Below, one piece after another: positions 6,660 through 15,318 of a stretch of DNA of 20,149 nt. The DNA comes from an uncultured Johnsonella sp. (GTDB lineage: Bacteria; Bacillota; Clostridia; Lachnospirales; Lachnospiraceae). The position numbers were made by a program, and so were the translations under genes. The notes beneath the pieces were generated by a model. That model did not search any database, was not told the DNA's origin, and saw only the letters and a list, made by a program, of their open reading frames with translations. Numbering within the stretch: position 1 is the first letter of the stretch; the number at the start of each line of letters is the position of its first letter. The DNA lies in the NCBI GenBank assembly GCA_905373785.1, contig CAJPUK010000030.1, positions 1 through 20,149 of the forward strand, given 5' to 3'.

Positions 6660-7091
6660 CTAACTCAGGTTTTCTTCAAATATTTGCTTCATAGTATGCC
6701 AAGCAAGCACAGCACATTTTACTCTTGCCGGCATATGGGAAATATCCTGCAATAAACTTGCCTCGTCAAGCTCCTCAAGTTCTTCTTCACTTATATTTCC
6801 CTTGATCATATTAAAGAACAACTCTCCAAGACGCAGTGCTTCTTCTTTGCTTTTTCCTATAACAAGATCAAGCATTATATCTGCCGATGCCTGTGATATG
6901 GCACAACCGCTGCCTTCAAAAGAACCTCCGGTGATAATGCCGTCTTCGACTTTCAGATTAAGTATTATATCATCACCGCAACTTGGATTAACTCCCTCCA
7001 AACTAAAACTTGCATCCGGCAGTTTGTGCTTATGTAAAGGACGCATATTATGCTCGGTTAAAACCTCATTATAATAACTGTTATTTTGCAT
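6660..7091 (-). CDS. sufU: SUF system sulfur-transfer/scaffold protein SufU
   Basis: SufU accepts sulfane sulfur from SufS in Gram-positive SUF systems and was first described as an IscU-like scaffold. The product is 143 residues, normal for the family. The zinc-site residues seen in SufU are present: C38 and D40 in NPSCGD, C63 in GSGCAIS, and C126 in RVKCAVLAW. The start ATG at 7091 overlaps the end of sufS by 11 nt and is preceded by AAGGAGA inside sufS, so the two are translationally coupled. It is the last gene of the SUF operon. No clear terminator follows; only a weak T/A-rich inverted repeat lies around 6640-6658. Confidence 0.96.
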   Translation of the reverse strand: MQNNSYYNEVLTEHNMRPLHKHKLPDASFSLEGVNPSCGDDIILNLKVEDGIITGGSFEGSGCAISQASADIMLDLVIGKSKEEALRLGELFFNMIKGNISEEELEELDEASLLQDISHMPARVKCAVLAWHTMKQIFEENLS

Positions 7092-8307
7092 AGCCCATTC
7101 TCCTTCTGATTGATTTAAGAGAATCGGTAAATCTTACTACTTCTTCTTCAGTATTATAAAAAGCTAAACTTGCTCTTGCAGTACTCATAAATCCCAGGTG
7201 CTTAAGCAAAGGCTGTGCACAGTGATGACCGGCTCTTACAGCTATATCATCCGTACTTAAAATCTGCGCTATGTCATGGGGATGCACATCATCTATCGAA
7301 AAAGCGATAATTCCATGATGTTCTTTATAATCTACAGAACCCAGTATGTGCACCTTATCATAATCTGCAAGTTCATCAAAAGCTAATTTTGTAAGAGCCT
7401 CTTCTCTTTCTTTTATAGCATCAAATCCAAGCTCTTTTATATACTTAATAGCCGCTTCAAGTCCTACCGCACCGCCGGCATTTACCGTACCGGCTTCAAA
7501 TTTATGAGGAACTTGTGCATATACGGCATCATATCTTGTTACCGTCTCTATCATCTCTCCACCGTATAAAAACGGAGGCATCGAATTAAGTAAGTCAAGC
7601 TTTGCATAAAGGACACCTATTCCCATAGGAGCAAGCATTTTATGCCCTGAAAATACCAAAAAGTCCACATCCAAAGCTCTTACATCCACAGACATATGAG
7701 CTACACTTTGAGCCGCATCAAGTACTACTTTTGCACCGACTTCATGAGCCTTTTTCACTACATAACTTATAGGGTTCTCCCTACCGAGTACATTGGATAC
7801 ATGGGTCAGAGCAACTAATTTTGTATTTTTATTTATAGCCGCATCTATAACTTCTTCACTTATAAAGCCTGTAGCATCACAGTCTAAAAACTTAAGACTT
7901 GCACCGGTTTGTCTGCAAACATTTTGCCAAGGAAGCAGGTTACTGTGATGTTCCGTAATGGCTACAAGTACCTCGTCTTCCTTTGTTAAAAAGTTCATTC
8001 CGTAGCTATAGGCTATTAAATTAAGGCTTTCCGTAGCATTTCTTGTAAATACTATCTCCTCGCTTTGTGAAGCGTTGATAAACTCTGCCACAGTCTCTCT
8101 TGCCGACTCATAGGCTGTGGTTGAAGCCACACTAAGCTCATAAAGCCCCCTCATAGGATTGGCATTTTTATTTTTGTAATAATCCTCTATAGCCTTAAGC
8201 ACAACTTCAGGCTTTTGTGAAGTTGCGGCATTATCAAGATAGGCTAAGGAACTTGAACAAAGTAATGGGAAATCTTTTCTGACTCTTCCAATATCAAACC
8301 CTGACAT
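7081..8307 (-). CDS. sufS: Cysteine desulfurase SufS (class II, PLP-dependent)
   Basis: SufS removes sulfur from L-cysteine, giving alanine and an enzyme persulfide that is passed to SufU. The product is 408 residues. Visible landmarks are YLDNAATSQKP near the N terminus, TEHHSNLLPWQ (histidines at about 120-121), DAAQS (Asp197), the PLP-binding Lys223 in SGHKMLAPMGIG, and the catalytic Cys363 in RAGHHCAQPLLKHLG. The short loop around the catalytic Cys fits a class II SufS rather than an IscS/NifS. The ATG at 8307 follows the sufD TAG with no gap, and the ribosome binding site GGGAGGTGAG lies within the end of sufD, indicating coupled translation. Confidence 0.97.
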   Translation of the reverse strand: MSGFDIGRVRKDFPLLCSSSLAYLDNAATSQKPEVVLKAIEDYYKNKNANPMRGLYELSVASTTAYESARETVAEFINASQSEEIVFTRNATESLNLIAYSYGMNFLTKEDEVLVAITEHHSNLLPWQNVCRQTGASLKFLDCDATGFISEEVIDAAINKNTKLVALTHVSNVLGRENPISYVVKKAHEVGAKVVLDAAQSVAHMSVDVRALDVDFLVFSGHKMLAPMGIGVLYAKLDLLNSMPPFLYGGEMIETVTRYDAVYAQVPHKFEAGTVNAGGAVGLEAAIKYIKELGFDAIKEREEALTKLAFDELADYDKVHILGSVDYKEHHGIIAFSIDDVHPHDIAQILSTDDIAVRAGHHCAQPLLKHLGFMSTARASLAFYNTEEEVVRFTDSLKSIRRRMGYAK

Positions 8308-9354
8308 CTACTCACCTCCCATAAATTCTTCAACCAGTTTTCTTGCTCTCTCATCCTCTATAAAATTACAAACCTCTTCTATTCTTGCCCTTGCCATAAG
8401 CTCATATATTGCCTTTTCCGAAAAACCTCTGGCTTTCATATAAAACATAAGCTCTTCATCCAATCTTCCTATTGTTGCACCATGCGCTCCCTCAACATCT
8501 TCTTCGGCACAAAGTATGATAGGAATAGTTTTATTAATAACTCCTTCATCTATCAAAAGTACGGTTTCATTCTCCTGTCCTGAAGCATTAGCAGCTCCGA
8601 GCTTTATGTCTATAGTTCCTCTAAATGTCTTTTCTGCCTTATCTCTTAGCACTCCTCTTGTATAAAGCCCGCTGGTTGTAAGCTTTCCTTCATGAACCGC
8701 AATATAGTTCATGTCAAGCTTATCGTTATCCCTTACCAGATAAGCCACATTTGCCTGTACAACCGAATCATCCCCAGCTAAAAGCACCTTACTGCCTTGA
8801 TAAGTTGCCTTATCACCTATAATTATCTGTGTAAGTTCAAACTCCGCACCCTTGGCACAATTTGCCGCTATATCATTAAAGAAAGTAAGTTCTTTATCTA
8901 TAAGTTGTATCTGAATAAGTGTAAGCTTTGCATTGTCCTCAAGATGTACTCTGGTCTGCACCGCCGCTACGCTGTCAAGGTCTTTTACGGCACTGTAGTC
9001 CATAATAACTGTAGCCTGTGAGTCTTTTGCTATATGAAGCTCTATAATATTACCTACATTGGAAACCTCATCATAAGCGAACTTAAGTCTTAGCGGTTCT
9101 TCTACAACACTTTTCTCAGCCACGAAAAAGCTATGTACCGGCAGTTTCAAAGAAGTAATATAATCGTTAAAAGCAGCTCCCATTCCGTTTTCTAAAGATT
9201 TATCGGACACTTCCTCACCTACTTTTAAGCTTATGTCGGAAGGAACTTCGCTTATAAACTTTCCGCCTTTTTCAATATTTATATCGACACTTGTTGAATT
9301 TACCTTTAACCTGTTCCATGTTATGGAGGGTAATTTATTTATTATCATACTCAT
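8308..9354 (-). CDS. sufD: Fe-S cluster assembly protein SufD
   Basis: SufD is the SufB paralogue in the SufBC2D scaffold complex that builds Fe-S clusters in the cytosol. The product is 348 residues. The N-terminal third is variable; the C-terminal two thirds have the beta-helix core pattern and the family ending (AEEDVEGAHGATIGRLDEEL, then MARARIEEVCNFI). The GAHGATIG block is the counterpart of GHEASIG in SufB. The ATG at 9354 follows GGAGGAG just after the sufB stop; a second ATG at 9348 is possible but its spacing is poorer. Placement between sufB and sufS is standard for Gram-positive suf operons and settles SufD over a second SufB. Confidence 0.95.
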   Translation of the reverse strand: MSMIINKLPSITWNRLKVNSTSVDINIEKGGKFISEVPSDISLKVGEEVSDKSLENGMGAAFNDYITSLKLPVHSFFVAEKSVVEEPLRLKFAYDEVSNVGNIIELHIAKDSQATVIMDYSAVKDLDSVAAVQTRVHLEDNAKLTLIQIQLIDKELTFFNDIAANCAKGAEFELTQIIIGDKATYQGSKVLLAGDDSVVQANVAYLVRDNDKLDMNYIAVHEGKLTTSGLYTRGVLRDKAEKTFRGTIDIKLGAANASGQENETVLLIDEGVINKTIPIILCAEEDVEGAHGATIGRLDEELMFYMKARGFSEKAIYELMARARIEEVCNFIEDERARKLVEEFMGGE

Positions 9355-9363
9355 CTTCTCCTC

Positions 9364-10770
9364 CTAACCTATACTTCCTATCATCTCAAGTCTGATAAGA
9401 TTATTCATCTCTACGGCATATTCCAAAGGAAGTTCCTTGGATATATTGTCGGCAAATCCGCTCACTATCATAGACTTGGCATCTTCTTCCGAAAAACCTC
9501 TTGACATAAGATAAAAAATCGACTCATCACTGATTCTTCCTATGCTTGCCTCATGCCCTACATCTGCATCCTTTGTACGAACATCCATAACCGGTATGGT
9601 ATCGGAGGTGGATATATTATCAAGCATTAAAGACTCGCAGGTTACTGCGGATTTTGAGTTCTTCGCTTTTTCGGATATATATATTGAACTTCTGTAAGTA
9701 TTCTTTCCGCCTCCCTTTGATATGGAGCGTGAATTAATATATGAAGTCGTATTGGGAGCGTTATGCACTATCTTAGCGCCTGTATCAAGGTCCTGACCCG
9801 CACCGGCAAATGTAACTCCGTTAAACTCAGCCCTTGCCCCCTCACCGTTAAGTATGCTCATAGGGTAGAGGTAGGATACTCTTGAACCGAATGAACCTGA
9901 CACCCACTCTATAGAGCCGCCTTCTTCAACTATTGCTCTTTTGGTATTGAGGTTATACATATTCTTAGACCAGTTTTCTATGGTCGAATACCTTACCTTG
10001 GCATTCTTTCTTATAAATATCTCAACACAGCCCGCATGAAGGTTGGCTACACTGTATTTCGGAGCAGAACACCCCTCTATAAAGTGAAGATATGCATCTT
10101 CTTCCACTATAATAAGTGTATGCTCAAACTGACCGGCTCCCGGGGAATTAAGTCTGAAATATGACTGTAAGGGTATATCAAGCTTTACTCCCTTAGGCAC
10201 ATATACAAATGAACCTCCTGACCATACTGCACCGTGCAAAGCCGCAAACTTATGATCTCTTGGAGTAACAAGCTTCATAAAATGCTCTCTTATCATATCA
10301 CCGTACTCGCCATGCAAAGCACTTTCCACATCGGAGTATATAACTCCCTGCGCCGCAATCTCCTTACGAATATTGTGATATACAAGCTCGGAGTCAAACT
10401 GCGCTCCCACACCTGCAAGCGAAGTTTTCTCAGCCTCAGGTATACCCAGTCTGTCAAATGTATCCTTAATATCTTGAGGCACTTCAGACCAGTCTCCCTT
10501 CATACCGGTATTGGCACGGATATAGGTAATGATATTGTCTACATTAAGCTCATCTATAGAAGGACCCCAATCAGGTATCTGAAGCTCATTATAGGTCTTT
10601 AATGCACGCAGACGAAAGTCTAACATCCACTCGGGATCGTTTTTTTCCTTTGAGATCTGCCTGATCACATCTTCATTAAGTCCGCCCTCTATCCTAAAAT
10701 AATCTTTAGAATCAGAGTGGATCTCATACATACTCCTGTCTATGTCTTCAACATATGTTTTTTCTTTCAT
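9364..10770 (-). CDS. sufB: Fe-S cluster assembly protein SufB
   Basis: SufB is the core scaffold subunit of the SufBCD complex, on which clusters form. The product is 468 residues, normal for the family. Family landmarks are FALLHGAVWSGG-like FAALHGAVWSGGSFVYVPKG, STIENWSKNMYNLNTKRA, and near the C terminus DVGHEASIGRISDE followed by FYLMSRG. The start codon ATG at 10770 overlaps the last base of the sufC stop (TAATG), so the pair is translationally coupled and likely made in matched amounts. sufD follows 9 nt after its stop. Confidence 0.97.
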   Translation of the reverse strand: MKEKTYVEDIDRSMYEIHSDSKDYFRIEGGLNEDVIRQISKEKNDPEWMLDFRLRALKTYNELQIPDWGPSIDELNVDNIITYIRANTGMKGDWSEVPQDIKDTFDRLGIPEAEKTSLAGVGAQFDSELVYHNIRKEIAAQGVIYSDVESALHGEYGDMIREHFMKLVTPRDHKFAALHGAVWSGGSFVYVPKGVKLDIPLQSYFRLNSPGAGQFEHTLIIVEEDAYLHFIEGCSAPKYSVANLHAGCVEIFIRKNAKVRYSTIENWSKNMYNLNTKRAIVEEGGSIEWVSGSFGSRVSYLYPMSILNGEGARAEFNGVTFAGAGQDLDTGAKIVHNAPNTTSYINSRSISKGGGKNTYRSSIYISEKAKNSKSAVTCESLMLDNISTSDTIPVMDVRTKDADVGHEASIGRISDESIFYLMSRGFSEEDAKSMIVSGFADNISKELPLEYAVEMNNLIRLEMIGSIG

Positions 10771-11534
10771 TATGCCTTGCCCTCCACAGTTTCAGAAGTA
10801 TAACTTTCAAATCCTTCGTTATTGATCTTCTCTATCATAGAAGCATCACCGCTGTCAACTATTCTGCCGCCAACCATTATATGTACCTTGTCAACTTCAA
10901 GAGATTGCAGTATGCGTGTGCTGTGAGTAATAATAAGTAAAGTACCGTTATTCTTATCCTTATACTCTCTTACCGCATCCGATACTATACGGGAAGCATC
11001 CACATCAAGCCCTGAGTCAGCCTCATCAAGTATGGCAAGCTCCGGCTTTAATTCCATCAGCTGACAAATCTCCGACTTTTTCTTTTCTCCGCCTGAAAAT
11101 CCTACATTTAAGTCTCTGTTTGCATAGGATGCATCCATGCCAAGAGCATTCAAGGTCTTATCCATACCTTTTCTGAATGAAAGCAGCTTAAGTCTTTCAC
11201 CGGTTTTTTGCTCTACGGCTAGTTTTATGAAATTGCTTAAAGATATTCCCGGAACTTCCAAAGGATTTTGGAAAGACAGATAAAGTCCTGATAAAGCCCT
11301 CTTATCAACCGACTCCTCTGTGATATTCTCACCCTTAAATACTATTTTTCCGCTTATTATCTCAAACTTGGGATTACCCATTATAGAGTGTCCCAGTGTA
11401 GATTTACCGGCACCGTTAGGTCCCATGATTACATGTGTTTCGCCTTTATTTATACTTAAACTTACATTGTGCAGTATTGACTTTTCTTCAATATTCACAT
11501 TTAAGTCTTCTACCTTTAATATTTCTTCTGACAT
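10770..11534 (-). CDS. sufC: Fe-S assembly ATPase SufC (ABC-type)
   Basis: SufC is the soluble ABC ATPase that drives conformational change in the SufBCD scaffold; it is not a transporter. The product is 254 residues. Walker A GPNGAGKST is at 38-46, the Q-loop region LSFQNPLEVPG near 86-96, the ABC signature FSGGEKKKSE near 146-155, Walker B LAILDE ending at D170-E171, and the switch histidine at 204 (ITHS). GGAGG lies 8 nt before ATG 11534. It is the first gene of the SUF operon and has a good promoter 44-72 nt upstream of its start. Confidence 0.97.
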   Translation of the reverse strand: MSEEILKVEDLNVNIEEKSILHNVSLSINKGETHVIMGPNGAGKSTLGHSIMGNPKFEIISGKIVFKGENITEESVDKRALSGLYLSFQNPLEVPGISLSNFIKLAVEQKTGERLKLLSFRKGMDKTLNALGMDASYANRDLNVGFSGGEKKKSEICQLMELKPELAILDEADSGLDVDASRIVSDAVREYKDKNNGTLLIITHSTRILQSLEVDKVHIMVGGRIVDSGDASMIEKINNEGFESYTSETVEGKA

Positions 11535-11565
11535 CGAAATTCCTCCAAATTTTTCTCACTTTAAT

Positions 11566-11573
11566 TGTATACA
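11566..11573. promoter_or_regulatory. 8-bp palindrome at the SUF transcription start
   Basis: TGTATACA is self-complementary and covers the predicted transcription start region (about 11571) of the SUF operon. It could be a regulator half of a larger operator, but an 8-bp palindrome in AT-rich DNA may be chance. Confidence 0.2.
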
Positions 11574-11577
11574 CTTG

Positions 11578-11606
11578 ATTATATTCTGTATCTAAATTAA
11601 TTGCAA
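11578..11606 (-). promoter_or_regulatory. Predicted promoter of the SUF operon
   Basis: On the minus strand TTGCAA (11606-11601), a 17-bp spacer, and a perfect TATAAT (11583-11578). Transcription would start near 11571, giving a leader of about 37 nt to sufC. No clear terminator separates it from trmD upstream, so some read-through into suf is possible. Confidence 0.7.
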
Positions 11607-11657
11607 TACATTTCATACTATTTTACTAGGAAATGTGAAAGGCTCACCTTACTGCTT

Positions 11658-12395
11658 TTACTCCTTTGAATATCCGAGGCTTTGTAAAAAGCTTAAATCC
11701 TTTGCACTTAAAAATTTCGTATCCAAAAGATCCGGTCTTCGCTCAAAGGTACGCCTTAGTGCTTCTTTTCTTTTCCACTCTTCTATGTTCTTATGATGTC
11801 CGCTAAGCAAAATTTCCGGAACTTCCATTCCCTCATATATGTTCGGTCTTGTATACTGCGGATATTCCAGTAATCCATCTTCAAAGGATTCAAACTCGGC
11901 ACTGTCTTCATTACTGAGTACACCCTTGATCATACGGCTTATGGCATCCATCATAACCACACTCGGAAGTTCACCGCCGGTAAGCACATAATCTCCTATA
12001 GAGATGCTTTCCGCATCGGTAAGTTCCAAAACTCTCTCATCAACCCCCTCATAATGCCCGCATAAAAATATCAGTTCTTCCTCTTTTGCAAGTTCCTTTG
12101 CCAAATCCTGATTAAAAAGACTTCCCTGAGGTGTGGTATAGATGAGTCTGGGCTTTTTTTTCAAGCCACTGCAAATATCCTTATAGGCGGAGTATATAGG
12201 GTCTGCCTGCATTAGCATACCTGCACCTCCCCCGTAAGGATAATCATCTACCTGTCTGTATCTGTTTTTTGCATAATCTCTTATATTTATGATTTTAAGC
12301 TTTATAAGTTCATCGGACAGTGCTCTTCCTATAATGCTTTGAGCCATGATATACTCTATCATTTCGGGAAATAAAGTCATTACATAATAATGCAT
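11658..12395 (-). CDS. trmD: tRNA (guanine37-N1)-methyltransferase TrmD
   Basis: TrmD methylates G37 next to the anticodon using S-adenosylmethionine, preventing +1 frameshifts. The product is 245 residues. The knotted SPOUT core is visible: GGGAGM at 55-60, LCGHYEGVDERV at about 111-122, IGDYVLTGGELP at about 133-144, YPQYTRP at 178-184 and LLSGHH near 196-201. The start follows GGGGGA. It begins 9 nt after the rimM stop. In many Firmicutes rplS comes next; here the SUF operon does. Confidence 0.97.
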   Translation of the reverse strand: MHYYVMTLFPEMIEYIMAQSIIGRALSDELIKLKIINIRDYAKNRYRQVDDYPYGGGAGMLMQADPIYSAYKDICSGLKKKPRLIYTTPQGSLFNQDLAKELAKEEELIFLCGHYEGVDERVLELTDAESISIGDYVLTGGELPSVVMMDAISRMIKGVLSNEDSAEFESFEDGLLEYPQYTRPNIYEGMEVPEILLSGHHKNIEEWKRKEALRRTFERRPDLLDTKFLSAKDLSFLQSLGYSKE

Positions 12396-12404
12396 ATCTT
12401 CCCC

Positions 12405-12941
12405 CTATATATCAAGCAGTCCGTCTAAAATATGAACAAGGACTTCTTTGCTCTCAAGATCAACATCTAAAATACATTGTTTTATATACGGAAGCAGCAA
12501 AGTATCTTTTGATTTCTCATTTGTCTTTATATCTTCATTTAGGCTTATTTCCATAACATGATTGGCACCGGTGGGAAATACATCCTTTACATAACCTATA
12601 AAACCTAATGTATCGCTTATAACTTTTAAGTCTATAAGGTCTGATATATAGTTTTCTCCCTCTTTAAGCTCCTTGGCATCTTTCCTGTCTATATAAAGGT
12701 CTTTTTTAACTATCTTTTCCGCCGCCTCTATACTGTCTATATCCTCAAATTTACAGATGAACATATTTTTCATCTCTTTGGTATAGCTTAACTTTAACTT
12801 GGTATATATACCCTTATTATCCAAATAAAATTCTTTTATATATGAAAATTTTTCTGTATCATTGGTAGTAGGATATAACTTTACCTCACCTCTTAAACCG
12901 TGTGTTTTGGTAATAACACCTACTCTTAACTTATCTGTCAT
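12405..12941 (-). CDS. rimM: 16S rRNA processing protein RimM
   Basis: RimM assists maturation of the head of the 30S subunit and binds ribosomal protein S19. The product is 178 residues, normal for the family. The N terminus carries the family signature VGVITKTHGLRGEVKLYP at about 7-24. The C-terminal PRC-barrel region includes LIDLKVISDTLGFIGYV and the conserved GANHVMEI-like block. Its ribosome binding site is weak (AGAAG). A terminator-like hairpin lies between it and khpA upstream, so it may rely on read-through or on a promoter I could not identify in the 79-nt gap. trmD follows 9 nt downstream. Confidence 0.95.
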   Translation of the reverse strand: MTDKLRVGVITKTHGLRGEVKLYPTTNDTEKFSYIKEFYLDNKGIYTKLKLSYTKEMKNMFICKFEDIDSIEAAEKIVKKDLYIDRKDAKELKEGENYISDLIDLKVISDTLGFIGYVKDVFPTGANHVMEISLNEDIKTNEKSKDTLLLPYIKQCILDVDLESKEVLVHILDGLLDI

Positions 12942-12975
12942 ATTAACTTCTTTCTTTAATTTACGATATTAAAGC

Positions 12976-13015
12976 AAAAAGGCTGCTGCAAAACTCTATA
13001 ATCTTGCAACAGTCT
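12976..13015 (-). terminator. Terminator or attenuator between khpA and rimM
   Basis: Bases 12980-12991 pair with 13004-13015 (10 Watson-Crick pairs, one G-U and one mismatch on the minus strand) around a 12-nt loop. On the minus strand the stem runs straight into a run of T. It begins 6 nt after the khpA stop and would split the otherwise standard ffh-to-trmD gene string. Confidence 0.7.
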
Positions 13016-13020
13016 ATCTA

Positions 13021-13248
13021 CTATCTTATTTCTAATATAACCTTCTTATCACTTTTAGATGTGGCAGCCTTTACTATAGAGCGAATAGCTTTAGCTATCT
13101 TGCCGGATCTTCCGATGATCTTACCCATATCAGACTCAGCAACACTAAGTTCTATAAGTATGGAATCCTCTCTTATAGTTTCGGTTAAAACCACTTCCTC
13201 AGGTTTGTCTACCAATGCTTTAGCAATTAACTCTACTATTTCTTTCAT
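13021..13248 (-). CDS. khpA: KH-domain RNA-binding protein KhpA
   Basis: This 75-residue protein is a single KH domain. The RNA-binding GXXG loop is IGRSGK, followed by the helix AKAIRSIVKAA. KhpA binds RNA broadly and partners KhpB in Gram-positive bacteria, where the pair affects cell division and RNA stability. The start follows GAGGG; the gene lies 14 nt after rpsP, the normal position in Firmicutes. Confidence 0.95.
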   Translation of the reverse strand: MKEIVELIAKALVDKPEEVVLTETIREDSILIELSVAESDMGKIIGRSGKIAKAIRSIVKAATSKSDKKVILEIR

Positions 13249-13262
13249 CTACTGCCCTCTTC

Positions 13263-13505
13263 TTATCTTATGCCTGCAATCTTTAATAACTTAGCAACTC
13301 TGTCTGTAGGCTGTGCACCGTTACTTAACCACTTCTTAGCTGACTCCTCATCAAACTTTATAACACTTGGTTTCTTAGTAGGATCATAGTAGCCAAGCTC
13401 TTCTATAAATCTTCCGTCTCTTGGAGCTCTTGCATCCGCAACAACTATTCTATAGAAAGGTGCCTTCTTTTGTCCTAATCTTTTTAATCTCATCTTTACT
13501 GCCAT
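13263..13505 (-). CDS. rpsP: 30S ribosomal protein S16
   Basis: S16 is an early-assembling protein of the small subunit. The 80-residue product starts MAVKMRLKRLGQKKAPFYRI, followed by VVADARAPRDGRFIEELGYYDP, both unmistakable for bS16. AGGAGG sits 7 nt before the start. Its upstream gap to ffh (85 nt) contains a 7-bp AT-rich inverted repeat (13552-13558 with 13563-13569) but no clear terminator. Confidence 0.98.
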   Translation of the reverse strand: MAVKMRLKRLGQKKAPFYRIVVADARAPRDGRFIEELGYYDPTKKPSVIKFDEESAKKWLSNGAQPTDRVAKLLKIAGIR

Positions 13506-13590
13506 AATACAGCCTCCTAAATTTTCTTTATATTGTAATCAAGAATTTATTTTAATTCTCGTGAATTAACAATTACAAATCTACATATTG

Positions 13591-14952
13591 CTAAAAGGGA
13601 AAGCCCTTCTTTCCGCCACCGAATAATCCGCCCAGTCCTCTTGCACCTCTTTGATTCATAGAGCCTGAGAGTTGTTTCATCATCTTCTTCATCTGGTCGA
13701 ATTGCTTAACTATCCTGTTTACCTCGGCTATATCTACTCCGGCTCCCTTAGCTATGCGGTTCTTTCTTGAAGGATTAAGTATATCGGGATTACTTCTTTC
13801 TTTTAAGGTCATACTGAGTATTATCGCCTCAACTCTTGCCATCTGATTATCATCTACATTGGCAGCACCCTTCATAGATTGCATACCCGGAAGCATATTA
13901 AGAAGACTTGCAATACCTCCCATCTTCTTAAGCTGTTTCATCTGGTCAAGGAAGTCGTTAAAATCAAACTCCGCCTTCTTGAACTTTTGGCTCATTTCCT
14001 TGGCTTTTTCGGCATCTATATCCATTTCAACCTTTTCTATAAGGCTTAGGATATCTCCCATACCAAGAATCCTGCTTGCCATTCTGTCAGGATGAAAAAC
14101 TTCAAGGTCGGAGAGTTTTTCTCCCATTCCGGCATAAAGTATAGGCTTTTGGGTAACCGCCTTTATAGAAAGTGCCGCACCGCCTCTTGTATCACCGTCA
14201 AGCTTGGTAAGTACTACTCCGTCTATGCCAAGACTACTGTTAAAGTTTTCAGCTACATTTACCGCATCCTGACCCGTCATTGCGTCTACTACGAGTAAGC
14301 TGTAGTCAACCTTTACATTTTCTTTTATGGCAACAAGCTCCTGCATAAGTTTTTCATCTATATGAAGTCTTCCGGCAGTGTCTATTATTACCACATTGTG
14401 ATGGTTGTTTTTCGCAAATTCTATACTTGCCTTAGCTATATCCACCGGAGATATATTATCTCCCATTGAGAAAAACGCCACCGATTGTTTCTCGGCATTG
14501 ATCTTAAGCTGGTCTATAGCTGCCGGTCTGTAGATGTCACAGGCTACCAAAAGCGGACTGAATCCCTTTGATTTTAACTTTCCTGCAAGTTTTGCCGCTG
14601 TAGTTGTCTTACCGGCTCCCTGCAATCCCATCATCATAATGATATTGACCGCATCACCGGACTTAAGCTCAAGCTCTTTGGTATCTTCACCTATAAGCTT
14701 AATAAGTTCTTCATTTACTATTTTTACAACCTGCTGTGCAGGTGTAAGTGAATTCATGACCTCAGTGCCTACAGCTCTTTCCTGCACATCGGCTATAAAC
14801 TTTTTTACTACTTTGAAATTAACATCCGCTTCAAGCAGGGCAAGCTTTACTTCTTTTAATGCGAGTTTTACATCCGCTTCGCTAAGCTTTCCCTTGCCTC
14901 TTAGATTCCTGAACACATTTTGCAGTTTTTCAGTTAAACTTTCAAATGCCAT
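13591..14952 (-). CDS. ffh: Signal recognition particle protein Ffh (SRP54)
   Basis: Ffh binds signal sequences and 4.5S/SRP RNA and delivers ribosomes to FtsY at the membrane. The product is 453 residues. After the N-terminal helical bundle comes the NG GTPase: P-loop GLQGAGKTTT at 109-118, CDIYRPAAIDQL near 138-149, DTAGR at 191-195 and TKLDGDTRGG at 249-258. The C-terminal M domain (from about 325) is Met-rich, with the RNA-binding helix-turn-helix around SRKNRIAKGAG, and the tail is Gly-rich. AGGAG lies 8 nt before the start. It follows ylxM by 11 nt. The SRP RNA gene is not in this window. Confidence 0.98.
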   Translation of the reverse strand: MAFESLTEKLQNVFRNLRGKGKLSEADVKLALKEVKLALLEADVNFKVVKKFIADVQERAVGTEVMNSLTPAQQVVKIVNEELIKLIGEDTKELELKSGDAVNIIMMMGLQGAGKTTTAAKLAGKLKSKGFSPLLVACDIYRPAAIDQLKINAEKQSVAFFSMGDNISPVDIAKASIEFAKNNHHNVVIIDTAGRLHIDEKLMQELVAIKENVKVDYSLLVVDAMTGQDAVNVAENFNSSLGIDGVVLTKLDGDTRGGAALSIKAVTQKPILYAGMGEKLSDLEVFHPDRMASRILGMGDILSLIEKVEMDIDAEKAKEMSQKFKKAEFDFNDFLDQMKQLKKMGGIASLLNMLPGMQSMKGAANVDDNQMARVEAIILSMTLKERSNPDILNPSRKNRIAKGAGVDIAEVNRIVKQFDQMKKMMKQLSGSMNQRGARGLGGLFGGGKKGFPF

Positions 14953-14963
14953 ACACTTATCTC

Positions 14964-15305
14964 CTATAAATCAATAATTAAATCAGCCAAAGTCTCTATT
15001 TCGGATATTAAAGAACTGTCCTTATTTTTATTATACTCTTTAGATAAGGTCTTGATCCTTCCAACCAATTCTTTGGTTTTTAAAAACTTTGCAATAAGCT
15101 GTAACTTTTCTTCATAACCTTCAAGTAAAGCATCGCATCTTCTTATCATATCATGCACGCTTTGTCTGGATATTCCCTCATCCTTAGCTATCTCACTGTA
15201 AGAATAATCTTCCAAAACAACCAATTCATAGATACGCTTTTGATGCTCAGTTAAAAGTTCACCATAAAAATCATACAAAAGTGCCTGTGTTACAAATTTT
15301 TCCAT
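14964..15305 (-). CDS. ylxM: YlxM-family helix-turn-helix protein (UPF0122)
   Basis: The 113-residue product is small and helical, with a sigma-70 region 4-like helix-turn-helix (YSYSEIAKDEGISRQSVHDM). In streptococci YlxM has been reported to associate with SRP components, and its fixed place before ffh supports a role in SRP function; the exact job is unsettled. A GTG at 15311 is also in frame, but ATG 15305 fits better: GAGG lies 5 nt before it, while nothing resembling a ribosome binding site precedes the GTG. The predicted promoter (15319-15347) would place the mRNA start only about 8 nt before this ATG. Confidence 0.93.
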   Translation of the reverse strand: MEKFVTQALLYDFYGELLTEHQKRIYELVVLEDYSYSEIAKDEGISRQSVHDMIRRCDALLEGYEEKLQLIAKFLKTKELVGRIKTLSKEYNKNKDSSLISEIETLADLIIDL

Positions 15306-15318
15306 ACACACCTCGAAT

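Noticed and set aside
14534..14977. A 147-codon plus-strand open frame
   Set aside because: It is antisense to ffh, Ser/Thr/Leu-rich with no recognisable motif, and is explained by the codon bias of ffh.
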